Of a DNA stretch of 15,387 bases, positions 1 through 8,132 are shown piece after piece. Position 1 is the first letter of the stretch. Each line of letters begins with the position of its first letter. Position numbers and translations under genes: made by a program. The stretch lies in assembly GCA_003135495.1 (NCBI GenBank), contig PLBX01000017.1:5118-20504 (forward strand). The letters are read 5' to 3'. The stretch comes from Acidobacteriaceae bacterium. Lineage in GTDB: Bacteria; Acidobacteriota; Terriglobia; Terriglobales; Acidobacteriaceae. The notes under the pieces are model-generated. The model made no database searches and had not been told where the DNA came from. It was given only the letters and a program-made list of their open reading frames with translations.

Positions 1-746
1 GAACTTACTGCGCCCGCCGGTTCTAAATTGGCATCTAGCGGAATAGCGCTCCCTGCCGCCAAAGTGACGCCCTCGGTCGCGAAGTCTTTAAAGCCTGGGG
101 CCGAGACGGTCAACTTATAAGTTCCCGCAGCTAAGTTCTTAACCGAATAGTTTCCTTTTTCATTAGTAACTGCTGTCCGGACCGCCCCCGTCGTGCTTGT
201 CACCTTTACGGTTGCACCCACCACTACAGCGCCGGTTTGATCCGTCACTGTCCCAGTGATTGCATCCTTCTCGCCGGTTGAACTCGATGCTTCAACCGTG
301 GAACTCGCGGAAGCCTCGGCCTGGTTGTTACCTCCGGCGCTAGCCTCCTGTGCGCTGGCCTTGGCTTCGGCGTTCTCTGCCTTCAGCGAAACATCCATTT
401 TCGACTCGACGCCCCGCGTTAATGTAACCGTAGAAACCTGGTCGGCGAGGCTCGCCGCAGATACGGTTAATGTGTAAGTTCCGGGCCAAAGGCCGTTGAT
501 CGAAAATGTGCCTTTACCATTTATAGGTATTAGAAGATTCGCTCCAGTATCGCTCGTAAGAACTACCGTCGCGTCCGGAACGGCCGCATGATTCGTATCG
601 GTGACCGTACCCGAGAGAGACGCTGTGGGCGCAGACTGCTGGGAGGCGGACGTAGGATCCTGTCCACCGCCCTGTGCCGGACTAAGTACCGACATTGTCA
701 GTACAAATAAGAAGACAGCAAGTGGGAAACGTATCACCAAATCCAT
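1..746 (-). CDS. Carboxypeptidase-regulatory-like domain protein, probable TonB-dependent receptor N-terminus (partial)
   Basis: The frame is open from an ATG at 746 to the left edge (248 codons), so the 3' part of the gene is outside the window. The product begins with a signal peptide (hydrophobic core FPLAVFLFVLTMSVL, then SPAQ) followed by two carboxypeptidase-regulatory-like beta-sandwich domains. The first is at about residues 44-121 (SGTVTDTNHAAVPDATV ... GTYTLTVSA) and the second at about 164-245 (TGTVTDQTGAVVVGATV ... GTYKLTVSAPGFKDF). An Ala/Ser/Glu-rich linker at about 122-160 joins them. In Acidobacteriota this arrangement usually opens large TonB-dependent, OmpA-like outer-membrane receptors; that assignment is inference because no plug or barrel is in view. 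Start choice: a GAAGGG motif directly abuts the ATG, while a GTG three codons downstream (737) has that motif at a normal 9-nt spacing and would begin MIRFPLAV. Translation may therefore start at 737. Confidence 0.8.
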   Translation of the reverse strand, partial: MDLVIRFPLAVFLFVLTMSVLSPAQGGGQDPTSASQQSAPTASLSGTVTDTNHAAVPDATVVLTSDTGANLLIPINGKGTFSINGLWPGTYTLTVSAASLADQVSTVTLTRGVESKMDVSLKAENAEAKASAQEASAGGNNQAEASASSTVEASSSTGEKDAITGTVTDQTGAVVVGATVKVTSTTGAVRTAVTNEKGNYSVKNLAAGTYKLTVSAPGFKDFATEGVTLAAGSAIPLDANLEPAGAVS

Positions 747-1051
747 CCCTTCAAAGCGAGACTGGGCACCGCACACGTTGAGGTAGACCGACGAGACGAC
801 GCTCGACGACTCGAGCAGTTAATACGACTGCCGCTATGCAAGTTTGACGAAAGAAGCTTTTTACACTGGTTTTGTTACAGCAGAATAAATAATTCGGGAT
901 AGCCCCAATACGACGGTTGGTCTCCGAAACCGCGGATTTCGCCGCGTCCCGCTTCACCGAGCCCTGAGCCGAACACTGCATCAAAGCAAAAAAATGCGGG
1001 ATGCCAATGATGAAAAACATTGGCATCCCGTAATATTCGTTCCAGTCTTGG
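747..1051. other. Intergenic region between the receptor-type gene and the propeller gene
   Basis: No gene is supported in these 305 bases. The right end holds the minus-strand terminator hairpin of the upstream propeller gene. The rest should contain the promoter of the carboxypeptidase-regulatory-like gene, but I see no convincing -35/-10 pair on the minus strand. A small palindrome-like stretch (ctcga-cgac-tcgag) lies around 805-818. Confidence 0.6.
988..1030 (-). terminator. Rho-independent terminator of the propeller/Ig-like gene
   Basis: A perfect 13-bp inverted repeat (997-1009 with 1018-1030, arm cgggatgccaatg) encloses an 8-nt loop. Read on the minus strand it is followed after two bases by seven consecutive T residues (988-994). 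It lies 22 bases beyond the stop codon of the minus-strand gene ending at 1052. Confidence 0.9.
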
Positions 1052-4000
1052 TTACTGGACGACTTGTACCATAGATGCGGTCTGGGTTTTGAAGTTCTGG
1101 CCGCTAAAAACCGCAGTTACCTTGACGTTGCCTTTAGTCGGAAATGGAATACTCACGGATGCCACTCCTCCTGAAGTTTCTACGGTTTGTCCAAACGAGC
1201 TGGTTGAGAAAGAAACCGATCCTTCTGGAACGATCCCCGTACTTGAAGTTACGGTCGCCGTGTATGTGACTGAGCTACCAGCCGGAGACGGGCTTTGGGA
1301 AGACGACAACGTCACCGTAACGGGAGCCTCGGCCACGGTAACGTTCTTAACGCCAACGCTTCCTCCGAACTGGGCGCTTCCGCTGTAGGTTGCTGTGATT
1401 GAGTGCGGTCCCGCAGCCAGGCCTGGTGCCGCAACTGTGATTGAGGTCGTGCCTCCCGAGAGCGTACCGGTGCCGAGCGCGACTCCTCCATCTTCAAAGG
1501 CGACCGTGCCGTTCGGCGTACCTGAAGCCGAAGTCACGGTTGCAGTGATCGTCAATGCATTCCCGTATACCACCGGAGTCGGGGACAACGTGATTGCCGT
1601 CGTGGTTTTGAACGGTGCTTGTACCACTTGCACCAGACTCGCTGAGGCATTTGTGAAATCTTGTCCAGCGAATACCGCCGACACCGTTACGTGTCCTGCA
1701 ACAGTGAACGGAATAGTCACCGAAGCCGTATTCGCTCCTGGCTCAAGTTGGACAGTCGTATCGTAGCTGCCGGCTTGGAACGAAACCGCTCCAACCGGAG
1801 TTAAGCCGCTAGTAGAGCTCACCGTCGCGGTAAACGTCACCGAGGTTCCGACGGGCGAGGGGTTTTGACCAGAGACTAGAGCCAGACTCGAAGGAGCCCG
1901 AGTAACGGTCAAACCTGTCGTGCCGGTACTTGCGGCGTACATTGACGTTCCGCTGTAAGTGGCTGTAAGCGAGTGCGATCCCGCTGCCAACCCCGGAGCC
2001 GCTACGGTGAGTGAGGCCGTTCCTGACAGCGTGCCGCTGCCAATTGTGACTCCTCCATCAGCAAAGGTGACTGTACCGTCCGGCGTGCCAGAGGTCGAAG
2101 TCACAGTTGCCGTTAACGTCTCGGCATCCCCGTAGGCTGCCGGCGAAGGCGACACCGCAAGAGTTGTCGTCGTTTTGAAAGCCCCTTGCACTAGCTGCAC
2201 CAAGCTCGCGGAGGATGATTGGAAGTTTTGTCCCGCGAAGACGGCAGAAACCGTGACATGTCCCGCAGTGGCAAATGTGATGCTTACCGAAGCCGATGCT
2301 GTTCCTCCGGCTCCCGAAACCTGAACGGTGTTGGCATAGCTCCCAGCATGGAACGAAATCGCTCCCACCGGAGACGCTCCCGAACTCGAGGTCACTGTAG
2401 CCGTAAATGTTACGGGAGTATTAATCACCGTCGGGTTTTGGGAGGAGGTCAACGTCATGCTCGAGGGAAGCTGAGCCTGGTTAATGGTTTCGCTCGCGGA
2501 TCCTGTGCTAGCCGCAAACAGATCGTCTCCGACGTAGCTGGCCGTCAAGTTATGTGTTCCTACTGAAAGGGTCTGCACGCTGATTGTGGCGGTGCCACCA
2601 GTGAGCAAAGCGGTGCCAAGGGTGACGCCTCCATCAGCGAAAGTAATTGATCCAACCGGCGTTCCGGAGGTGGAAGTTACAGTCGCTGTCAGAGTAATCG
2701 GGTTCCAATAGGTGGATGGGTTGGGGGTCGCCGATAGGGTTGTTGTGGTTGAGCCTGGCTGGCTGTCGTTGAGCAATACCGCGACTACGCCCGCGTTATC
2801 GTACTGCGCGACTGCAAGGTCCGGCCTGCCATCGCCATTGAAATCTCCAACTGCGAGGCCGGCTGGGACAGTGTTTGCTGGGTAAGACACTGCAGCTTCA
2901 AATTTTCCGTTACCGTCTCCAAGAAGCAGACTCACTGTTCCCGAGTTCGCATCCGAGAGAACGATGTCAAGCGCGCCGCTGTGGATGAAATCCGCAAGCG
3001 CGATCGCATCCGAGCCGTTCCCCGCGCTGGCATAAGTTGTGGGTGAGGCAAACGTTCCGCCAGCCTGACCCAGAAAAACATCGACCGAGCCAGATGTGTC
3101 GCAGGGACTGATACTGTCGCCACATGCGTTTACTAAAGCGAGGTCGAGCTTTCCATCCCCGTTCACATCGCCGATTGCCACCCCCGAGGTGTTCGTGCCG
3201 CTCGCGTTGATCGTGCTCGCTGCACCGAATCCGCCTGACCCGTTGCTCAAAAACACGGTCGCGGAACCGCCTGAATTCGCGACCACGATGTCCTTTGCGC
3301 CATCGCCATTAAGATCGGCTAAAGCTACTGCAACACTCTCCACTCCCGTCGTAGGATAGGTAGTCGCGGTGCCAAACACTCCAGCGCCGGTTCCGGGAAC
3401 CACATCCACTGAACTTGCAACGCAAGTGCTATCCGTACAGCCGTTTACTAAGACCAAGTCAGGAATGCCGTCGCCGGTAACATCGCCGGCCGCGATCGCA
3501 TTCAGATACATCCCTGAACTTAGAATCGTGAGGCTCGGACTCGAAGGAAACGTTCCGTCGCCATTATTGAAGAAAATGTCTACCGAGCCAGTAGCGCAAC
3601 CGATGCTAGCGCAGCTGTTGCCGACGGCGATGTCGGGATAGCCGTCGCCGTTAAGGTCGGCAATGAGCACCGAACTGGGCGAGGCATACAGCCCTGAAGT
3701 TGCCTGGGAGACTGGCGTCGCGAAGGTTCCGTCGCCATTGCCCAGCAGAATGCTGATGCCCGGCGTCGTCGTGCAAGTGCTTTCCGAGCAGTTTTCCGCG
3801 ACCACGAGATCAAGTTTGCCATCTCCATTCAGGTCGCCGGTCGCCACTGCCTGAGGATAAGGTGTTACAGAAAGAGTCGAAGGCGCCCCAAAAACCCCAG
3901 AACCGGCTAGCGGCCTCTTAATGTTAGTGGCGGCGGCCCGGTTCTGCTGACGCGCTCCAGCAACAATTCGCTGTAGCAAGGATTGGTGATGTTGCGTGGA

Positions 4001-4099
4001 CGTGGCTGTGGCGCTAGCTGCGCCGGCCAGAGTGAAAGTGATAAATAAGATAGCACTAAGGAACCAAGTGCCGTTGAGAAGTGAACGCTTTAGGGTCAT
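1052..4099 (-). CDS. Secreted FG-GAP/VCBS beta-propeller protein with bacterial Ig-like repeats
   Basis: This 1015-residue protein starts with a signal peptide (MTLKRSLLNG, then a hydrophobic run ending about AGAASA, residue 30). Residues 70-445 hold seven FG-GAP/VCBS repeats with calcium-loop motifs at 89-97, 148-156, 206-214, 262-270, 311-319, 370-378 and 419-427. Six fit D-x-(N/T)-G-D-G-x-x-D; the sixth (DFIHSGALD) is degenerate. Seven repeats would close one integrin-alpha-like propeller. Blades 1, 2, 3 and 5 each carry a close cysteine pair (104/109, 163/168, 221/226, 326/333). Residues 451-1015 are six Ig-like domains alternating between two types, with no anchor or sorting signal after them. 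The family is extracellular or surface-associated; the ligand is unknown. Start: GGAGG lies 6 nt before the ATG. The gene follows the alpha/beta-hydrolase-fold gene after 59 bp and may be cotranscribed with it. It ends in a strong terminator. Confidence 0.9.
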   Translation of the reverse strand: MTLKRSLLNGTWFLSAILFITFTLAGAASATATSTQHHQSLLQRIVAGARQQNRAAATNIKRPLAGSGVFGAPSTLSVTPYPQAVATGDLNGDGKLDLVVAENCSESTCTTTPGISILLGNGDGTFATPVSQATSGLYASPSSVLIADLNGDGYPDIAVGNSCASIGCATGSVDIFFNNGDGTFPSSPSLTILSSGMYLNAIAAGDVTGDGIPDLVLVNGCTDSTCVASSVDVVPGTGAGVFGTATTYPTTGVESVAVALADLNGDGAKDIVVANSGGSATVFLSNGSGGFGAASTINASGTNTSGVAIGDVNGDGKLDLALVNACGDSISPCDTSGSVDVFLGQAGGTFASPTTYASAGNGSDAIALADFIHSGALDIVLSDANSGTVSLLLGDGNGKFEAAVSYPANTVPAGLAVGDFNGDGRPDLAVAQYDNAGVVAVLLNDSQPGSTTTTLSATPNPSTYWNPITLTATVTSTSGTPVGSITFADGGVTLGTALLTGGTATISVQTLSVGTHNLTASYVGDDLFAASTGSASETINQAQLPSSMTLTSSQNPTVINTPVTFTATVTSSSGASPVGAISFHAGSYANTVQVSGAGGTASASVSITFATAGHVTVSAVFAGQNFQSSSASLVQLVQGAFKTTTTLAVSPSPAAYGDAETLTATVTSTSGTPDGTVTFADGGVTIGSGTLSGTASLTVAAPGLAAGSHSLTATYSGTSMYAASTGTTGLTVTRAPSSLALVSGQNPSPVGTSVTFTATVSSTSGLTPVGAVSFQAGSYDTTVQLEPGANTASVTIPFTVAGHVTVSAVFAGQDFTNASASLVQVVQAPFKTTTAITLSPTPVVYGNALTITATVTSASGTPNGTVAFEDGGVALGTGTLSGGTTSITVAAPGLAAGPHSITATYSGSAQFGGSVGVKNVTVAEAPVTVTLSSSQSPSPAGSSVTYTATVTSSTGIVPEGSVSFSTSSFGQTVETSGGVASVSIPFPTKGNVKVTAVFSGQNFKTQTASMVQVVQ
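1055..2749 (-). repeat. Three tandem A-B pairs of Ig-like repeats inside the propeller gene
   Basis: The 3' part of the gene is built from three consecutive units of about 570 bp (2177-2749, 1610-2176, 1055-1609). Each encodes one A-type domain (TTLS.TPNP ... GSITFADGG ... LTATYSG) and one B-type domain (SSQNP ... VGA.SF.AGSY ... HVTVSAVFAGQ.F ... ASLVQ.VQ). Protein boundaries are A 451-542, B 543-641, A 642-735, B 736-830, A 831-925, B 926-1015. The pattern points to duplication of an A-B pair rather than of single domains. Confidence 0.85.
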
Positions 4100-4158
4100 A
4101 AACTGCCTCCGCAGGTTTTGTGAACTGCCTGAAATTGAATTTCTAGTTGTTGAGTGAC

Positions 4159-5190
4159 TTACTGATTTCGCTTACTTGCCTTGTCCGTTCGTGCGCGATC
4201 ACTTGCCGTCAAATTCTCTCCTCGGAGTTTTTCTTTCATCCAATCGAGGGCCGTACCTTTCTGTGCCACATCGTTCAAAAATGTTTTCCGATTCTCGTAA
4301 TGGACTACCTCGACCGTTGCCGGCGCCGCCGCTTCAATCCGCTTCGCGGCCTCCTGTGGCGTTACAGTGACGTCGCTAACTTCCTGAAGACGTACGGATT
4401 TTCCCTCGAGTTGCGGGAGCCACTTAACGGGATCAAAGGGGGCTGCCCTTTTCAGGAAATCCGGTTTCATATAATCCGGGCGCTCTTCTTCCGGAACGAG
4501 CGTAGATTTCGCCATCCACGCCGGCCAATCGCCCCACGGATTGAGGAGATCGAGCACTTTGATTCTCGGGTCGACCGCGGTTGCCATGATGGCAATCGCC
4601 GCGCCCGAGCCATCGCCAAACATCCCCACGCGTTTCATATCCAAATCGCCGCGCGTGGATAAATAGTTGAGAACCATCTGGACGTCATGCACTGACAGGC
4701 CCAGAGCTTCGTCAAGATTGCTCACGAACCATTCCCGCATGGGCATGTCGTGATAGCGGTGGCCCGTAAAAGCAGCGACGAAACCGACCGCGGCAAAACC
4801 GTTCTTGGTCGCGAATTTGCAGAAATTGGGATTTAAGAATGTGCTTGTTTCGGAAGGATAGCTATTCAAGTAAAGGATAACTGGAGGGTTCTTGACGCCC
4901 GCCGGCTTGATTACTGATAAGTGGATGGGATCTCCGCTTCGCCACTGAACATCCAGAAATTCCAGCGTGTATTCCGGAGTCTCGTCGCTATCGATGACCA
5001 CCGGGTCTATTTCCGCAAAGACTTTAAGATTCACGCGCAGGTCGGAAAAATCTTCTTCTTGGGGCGCCTGGCTCTTTTCCTGGCTTTTGGCGCTTGGCGC
5101 CTGTTGCGCCGCGCTCCCAGTCCCGATTGTCAAGAGGGACAAAAATGCGAAGGTCAGGACTGCTGCCGTGGTTGTGCGCAAACGAAACAT
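4159..5190 (-). CDS. Secreted alpha/beta-hydrolase-fold protein, catalytic triad uncertain
   Basis: The product is 343 residues with a signal peptide (MFRLRTTTAAVLTFAFLSLL, cleavage near residue 27-28) and a Gln/Ser/Lys-rich linker. The rest looks like an acetyl-xylan-esterase or dienelactone-hydrolase type fold: PPVILYLNSYP (102-112) is the strand and oxyanion-side loop, and RVGMFGDGSGAA (187-198) sits where the nucleophile elbow is expected. Ser195 has the immediate glycine neighbours, but the -2 residue is Asp, so it is not a clean G-x-S-x-G. After the last strand (TVEVVHYE, about 292-299) no His follows before the end, so the catalytic His is not obvious. It may be a divergent esterase or a non-catalytic relative; the substrate is unknown. 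The start has GGAGAGG 10 nt upstream. The PstS-like gene upstream ends in a terminator 44 bases before this start, and the propeller gene follows after 59 bp. Confidence 0.75.
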   Translation of the reverse strand: MFRLRTTTAAVLTFAFLSLLTIGTGSAAQQAPSAKSQEKSQAPQEEDFSDLRVNLKVFAEIDPVVIDSDETPEYTLEFLDVQWRSGDPIHLSVIKPAGVKNPPVILYLNSYPSETSTFLNPNFCKFATKNGFAAVGFVAAFTGHRYHDMPMREWFVSNLDEALGLSVHDVQMVLNYLSTRGDLDMKRVGMFGDGSGAAIAIMATAVDPRIKVLDLLNPWGDWPAWMAKSTLVPEEERPDYMKPDFLKRAAPFDPVKWLPQLEGKSVRLQEVSDVTVTPQEAAKRIEAAAPATVEVVHYENRKTFLNDVAQKGTALDWMKEKLRGENLTASDRARTDKASKRNQ

Positions 5191-5227
5191 TACCTACAAA
5201 CCTCTCCGGGGGACGGAACGATGTTTT

Positions 5228-5258
5228 AAAAGCGGGAGGCAGGTCGTACCTGCCTCCC
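5228..5258 (-). terminator. Rho-independent terminator of the PstS-like gene
   Basis: An 11-bp perfect stem (5234-5244 with 5248-5258, arm gggaggcaggt) with a 3-nt loop is followed on the minus strand by GC and a short TTTT run (5228-5231). The U-tract is short, so some read-through into the hydrolase gene (start 5190) is plausible. Confidence 0.75.
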
Positions 5259-5289
5259 ATTTCACTTGTCACGTGTGTCAGAACACAAA

Positions 5290-6963
5290 CTACTGCTTCT
5301 TGTTGAGGTGAATGGCGAGGTTATCCGGAGGATTCGGGAAGATCACTCCACCCACATCTCCACCTTTGTCGGTGACGTTGTTGGGAGCAACTCCGCTCGC
5401 GGTGAAATGCGAACGGTAATGACCCAATCCGGTATCGCCGTTGGGCGTCGCTACGAACGAAACGAAGTCAGGCTCAATGGTGTCCACGTCGTTCTGCGCG
5501 TTCGTAACCAGGTTCTGCAGGTTAGGATCGAGGGTAGTCCCGAACGAAATCGCTCGAACGATGGTGTAGGAGCGATAGGTACCGTCCCGAAGATGCGGGA
5601 ACGATGTGTTCGGAGCAACCCCGCACGGCGCCGTGCAGCTCGGAACCGTACCGTTCGTGTAGGTTGCTTGCAGCGGATCGACGCCATCCAGAGTCAGGTA
5701 ACCATACTTTGCTGCGTTGCCCGCGAAGGACGCGAAGTTGCCGAAGCTCCAAAATGCATAGGCTAAGCTGTCTGCGACGTTCAGCACGCCGCCGACTCCC
5801 TTGCCGTTGCCCTTCAGAACTTCACCGGTGCCAATACCGCGCTGCTTGGTGCCGCCACCAGAAGTGCAAGCCTTGTTCAGAGGGTTCGCGCTGGTCCCGG
5901 TGGTTGGCTGACCTACGCCGCCTTCCTGGGACTTTGTGGTGTTCCCGGCATTCCGAAACTCGGTGAACTCCGCCGTCGTCATCGTGCCCGAGAGAGGCTC
6001 CCGAAGTACGAGGTTGACCGGCACAGCCGAAAACGGTGCTGGAATTGTGGGATTGATTTGGCTGGAAGTGCAATTTCCGTTGAAAAGGTTTTCGATCCTG
6101 TAGCTCTGGCTCGCAATCTTTGTGTTCTTTTTGTCGCTTAAGTCCGTGTAAACGTAGTTGCCGCCAGACTTTGCGCCAAGACCGTTTGTGTTGCTCCGGT
6201 TCTCAACCCATACCATCGGGAAGGCCCCGACTTCAACCGAGGACCAGGCCGGAATGGCAACGTGAGTGAAAGGATCCTTGCCCGTGAAAGCGAAAGCTAC
6301 CGGAACGGCAGTTGCACTGTCAAAAGCGCTCAGGATCGGCGTTCCGACCAGCGTTGTGGCGCCGGTGCCGTAGCCCAGACCCGTTAGGTTGGTGTTCAGC
6401 ACCGATACTACGCGCTTCTGTTCCGCAAGCGCATCCTCTGGGCGGAGTTCGCTAAACAGCGCGGTGAATTTCTGGTTGTTCACGACGTTCCAGACTGCGT
6501 CCGGCACCGTGGTGGCATCTGTTTGGCCGCCGATCGGCCCAGACGGGATTAACTGCTGTCCGGGACAACCGCCAACCGAAGTTTTTAGACAGTTATCGAG
6601 TTGCAGCTCAGCGCCGCCAAAGAATGAGCGGTTGCCAATGATCGTGTCGACTTGGACGTATGTCCAAACCTCACTTGCATCGCTATTCCAGATGATGTAA
6701 AGCGTGCCGGCTTGGTTCGGAATTTGACTTGAACGTCCATCGTGAACTTGGGCGCAATTGTTGCCGTCCGGGCAGGTACCTTTGGTGGTGAAAATGTGCG
6801 CGCTACCAGCACCACCTGCTACATCGTTAAACGTCGCTACACCGAATGCCTGCCAGACACCTGACGATCCAGTGCCCTGGCTCATTAACGTCTGCGCCTG
6901 CGCCGATGTGATCGCGATCAATGCAACGACCGCAACCGCGAAAAACTTTTCCAGATGTTTCAT
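5290..6963 (-). CDS. Secreted PstS-like periplasmic-binding-fold protein
   Basis: I start this gene at the ATG at 6963 (557 residues) because AAGGAGA lies 8 nt upstream and the product then begins with a textbook signal peptide (MKHLEKFFAV, cleavage after SAQA). An ATG 33 bases further upstream has no Shine-Dalgarno sequence. Several stretches resemble PstS-type phosphate-binding proteins: LREPLSGT at 320-327 (compare the R-x-D-G-S-G-T binding loop), LTLDGVDP at 423-430 and YRSYTIVRAIS at 463-473, which matches the end-of-domain pattern seen in PstS. Eight cysteines occur largely as close pairs (C-x6-C, C-x7-C, C-x3-C), fitting an exported disulfide-bonded protein. It is much longer than typical PstS (about 340 residues). 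No ABC-transporter genes are adjacent, so a transport role is not supported by context. The superfamily is a moderate-confidence call; the ligand is unknown. Confidence 0.65.
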   Translation of the reverse strand: MKHLEKFFAVAVVALIAITSAQAQTLMSQGTGSSGVWQAFGVATFNDVAGGAGSAHIFTTKGTCPDGNNCAQVHDGRSSQIPNQAGTLYIIWNSDASEVWTYVQVDTIIGNRSFFGGAELQLDNCLKTSVGGCPGQQLIPSGPIGGQTDATTVPDAVWNVVNNQKFTALFSELRPEDALAEQKRVVSVLNTNLTGLGYGTGATTLVGTPILSAFDSATAVPVAFAFTGKDPFTHVAIPAWSSVEVGAFPMVWVENRSNTNGLGAKSGGNYVYTDLSDKKNTKIASQSYRIENLFNGNCTSSQINPTIPAPFSAVPVNLVLREPLSGTMTTAEFTEFRNAGNTTKSQEGGVGQPTTGTSANPLNKACTSGGGTKQRGIGTGEVLKGNGKGVGGVLNVADSLAYAFWSFGNFASFAGNAAKYGYLTLDGVDPLQATYTNGTVPSCTAPCGVAPNTSFPHLRDGTYRSYTIVRAISFGTTLDPNLQNLVTNAQNDVDTIEPDFVSFVATPNGDTGLGHYRSHFTASGVAPNNVTDKGGDVGGVIFPNPPDNLAIHLNKKQ

Positions 6964-7307
6964 TTTCCAAATCTCCTTGTTGGTTATCTTCCACATTGTT
7001 AAACAGAACCTCGGTTGAACCTAGGTCGAGCTTAGGGCCTACGTGCTTTACCAGTTGTTGGTTTTGAGTGGGCGGTTAATTAAATGGCGTTACTTCACCG
7101 GGAGCGAATGTAGCAGAGGGTTTTCCCGTGCAAGTTAAGGCAATGTCAATTTCTGATGAATGTCTTAAATGATTTGTGCATGAATTGGGGCATTCTGGCG
7201 CAAATGTTTGCGCTTTCAGGCACTCGCTTTCGGCACCGGCTAAGCTCTTGCTTTCTGCCCGCAAGAGAAGCGGTAGCACACAAGTAGGGGAGTGTGTGCA
7301 CGATCGG
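6964..7307. other. Intergenic region between the PstS-like and lipoprotein genes
   Basis: No gene is supported in these 344 bases. They should hold the promoter of the PstS-like gene. A perfect TTGACA lies on the minus strand at 7144-7149 but has no good -10 partner at 16-18 nt. Downstream of the lipoprotein stop, two small hairpins occur in tandem: gcacaca/tgtgtgc (7276-7282 with 7293-7299) and ctcttgc/gcaagag (7245-7251 with 7261-7267). Neither has a T-tract, so termination there is uncertain. A 16-nt palindrome lies at 7198-7213. Confidence 0.5.
7198..7213. promoter_or_regulatory. 16-nt perfect palindrome, possible operator
   Basis: The sequence gcgcaaa-tg-tttgcgc has 7-bp perfect arms around a 2-nt centre. 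It is too short-looped to act as a hairpin terminator, so a dimeric regulator site is the more natural reading. It lies 235 bases upstream of the PstS-like start. No regulator is identified. Confidence 0.35.
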
Positions 7308-8105
7308 CTAGGGAAATGTCACCGTGACAACGCCGCTTTCTCCACCGCGGCAAATCGCTCCCGTCGGGAGTGTTCCCTTCTGCGTGTCGATAGTATATTT
7401 CCCCGATGCGGTCGTCGATGTGGAATCATAAGTCAACGTAAATTGACCCAGTTGAACACCATTAGAGTCCGAAACATTCCAGATCAGAGAAGTGCCGCTC
7501 ACTGTCCCCGTGAAAGTTGCCGACGAAAAACACGACGGCGTCGTCGTTGGATCCGTAGAGCTCATCGGCCCAGAAACCGAGGCTGCACTACCGTCATTTG
7601 GACCTTGCGAAATAGTGCCGTTGACCGTCCACTGCGTTCCATTACCGTTTGCGGTGAGATTAGCGGTGAAGTTGCCGGAGAATGGCTGCACCTGTGTCGC
7701 CGTCCAGACGCCAGTTTCTGATTGGCCACAACCAGTAGAAAGAATTGCATACGTACCGCTCATCGTCGAGCCGGAGGCATCCAGAGTTCCAGTCAGGTCC
7801 TCGGTCTGACCTTGGTCCGCAATCGTCAAGGAGACATTCTGTCCTGTTAACGAACCAGTAACTGTTCCTACTCCCGGACACGCTTGGTTTCCAACATACA
7901 TTTGTAGGTTGCCGGTCACCTGCGATCCACTTTGTTGAAAGAAACCAGACTGGTTCTTCATCGCGGCCGCTGTAGCAGACTTAGCAAGCGCCAATTGCCA
8001 GTTACCGGTCAGCTGACCTTGGCTCTGCACAGCAGGTTTGCTGCTGGCCCCGCATCCCGCAAACAAAAGCACGCACAAAGCAGCCAACACTCCGTTGGAT
8101 TTCAT
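7308..8105 (-). CDS. Lipoprotein with a twofold internal repeat
   Basis: The product is 265 residues. The N-terminus MKSNGVLAALCVLLFAGC is a signal peptide ending in a clear lipobox (F-A-G-C, Cys18), so the mature protein should be lipid-anchored. The rest is Gly/Ser/Thr-rich and predicted beta-strand. It contains two related halves, about 51-137 and 142-264. VTGSLTGQNVSLTIADQG and later SGTYAILSTGCGQSETGVW in the first match FTGTVSGTSLIWNVSDSNG and SGKYTI...GAICRGGESGVV in the second. I do not recognise a named domain; similar lipoproteins are common in Acidobacteriota. Function unknown. The start has GAGG a few bases upstream. The S53-type gene lies 162 bp upstream on the same strand. Confidence 0.8.
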   Translation of the reverse strand: MKSNGVLAALCVLLFAGCGASSKPAVQSQGQLTGNWQLALAKSATAAAMKNQSGFFQQSGSQVTGNLQMYVGNQACPGVGTVTGSLTGQNVSLTIADQGQTEDLTGTLDASGSTMSGTYAILSTGCGQSETGVWTATQVQPFSGNFTANLTANGNGTQWTVNGTISQGPNDGSAASVSGPMSSTDPTTTPSCFSSATFTGTVSGTSLIWNVSDSNGVQLGQFTLTYDSTSTTASGKYTIDTQKGTLPTGAICRGGESGVVTVTFP

Positions 8106-8132
8106 GTAGCCTCATATCTCGATTGCTTTTTG

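Noticed and set aside
751..1026. 91-residue minus-strand open frame
   Set aside because: Its first codons lie inside the terminator hairpin, it overlaps the receptor-type gene only at its end, and it has no ribosome site or recognisable domain.
7121..7149. Sigma70 promoter using the perfect TTGACA at 7144-7149 (minus strand)
   Set aside because: The hexamer at the correct spacing is GGAAAA, not a plausible -10.
7276..7299. Rho-independent terminator of the lipoprotein gene
   Set aside because: The 7-bp hairpin has no following T-tract on the minus strand, so I list it only as a hairpin in the intergenic note.
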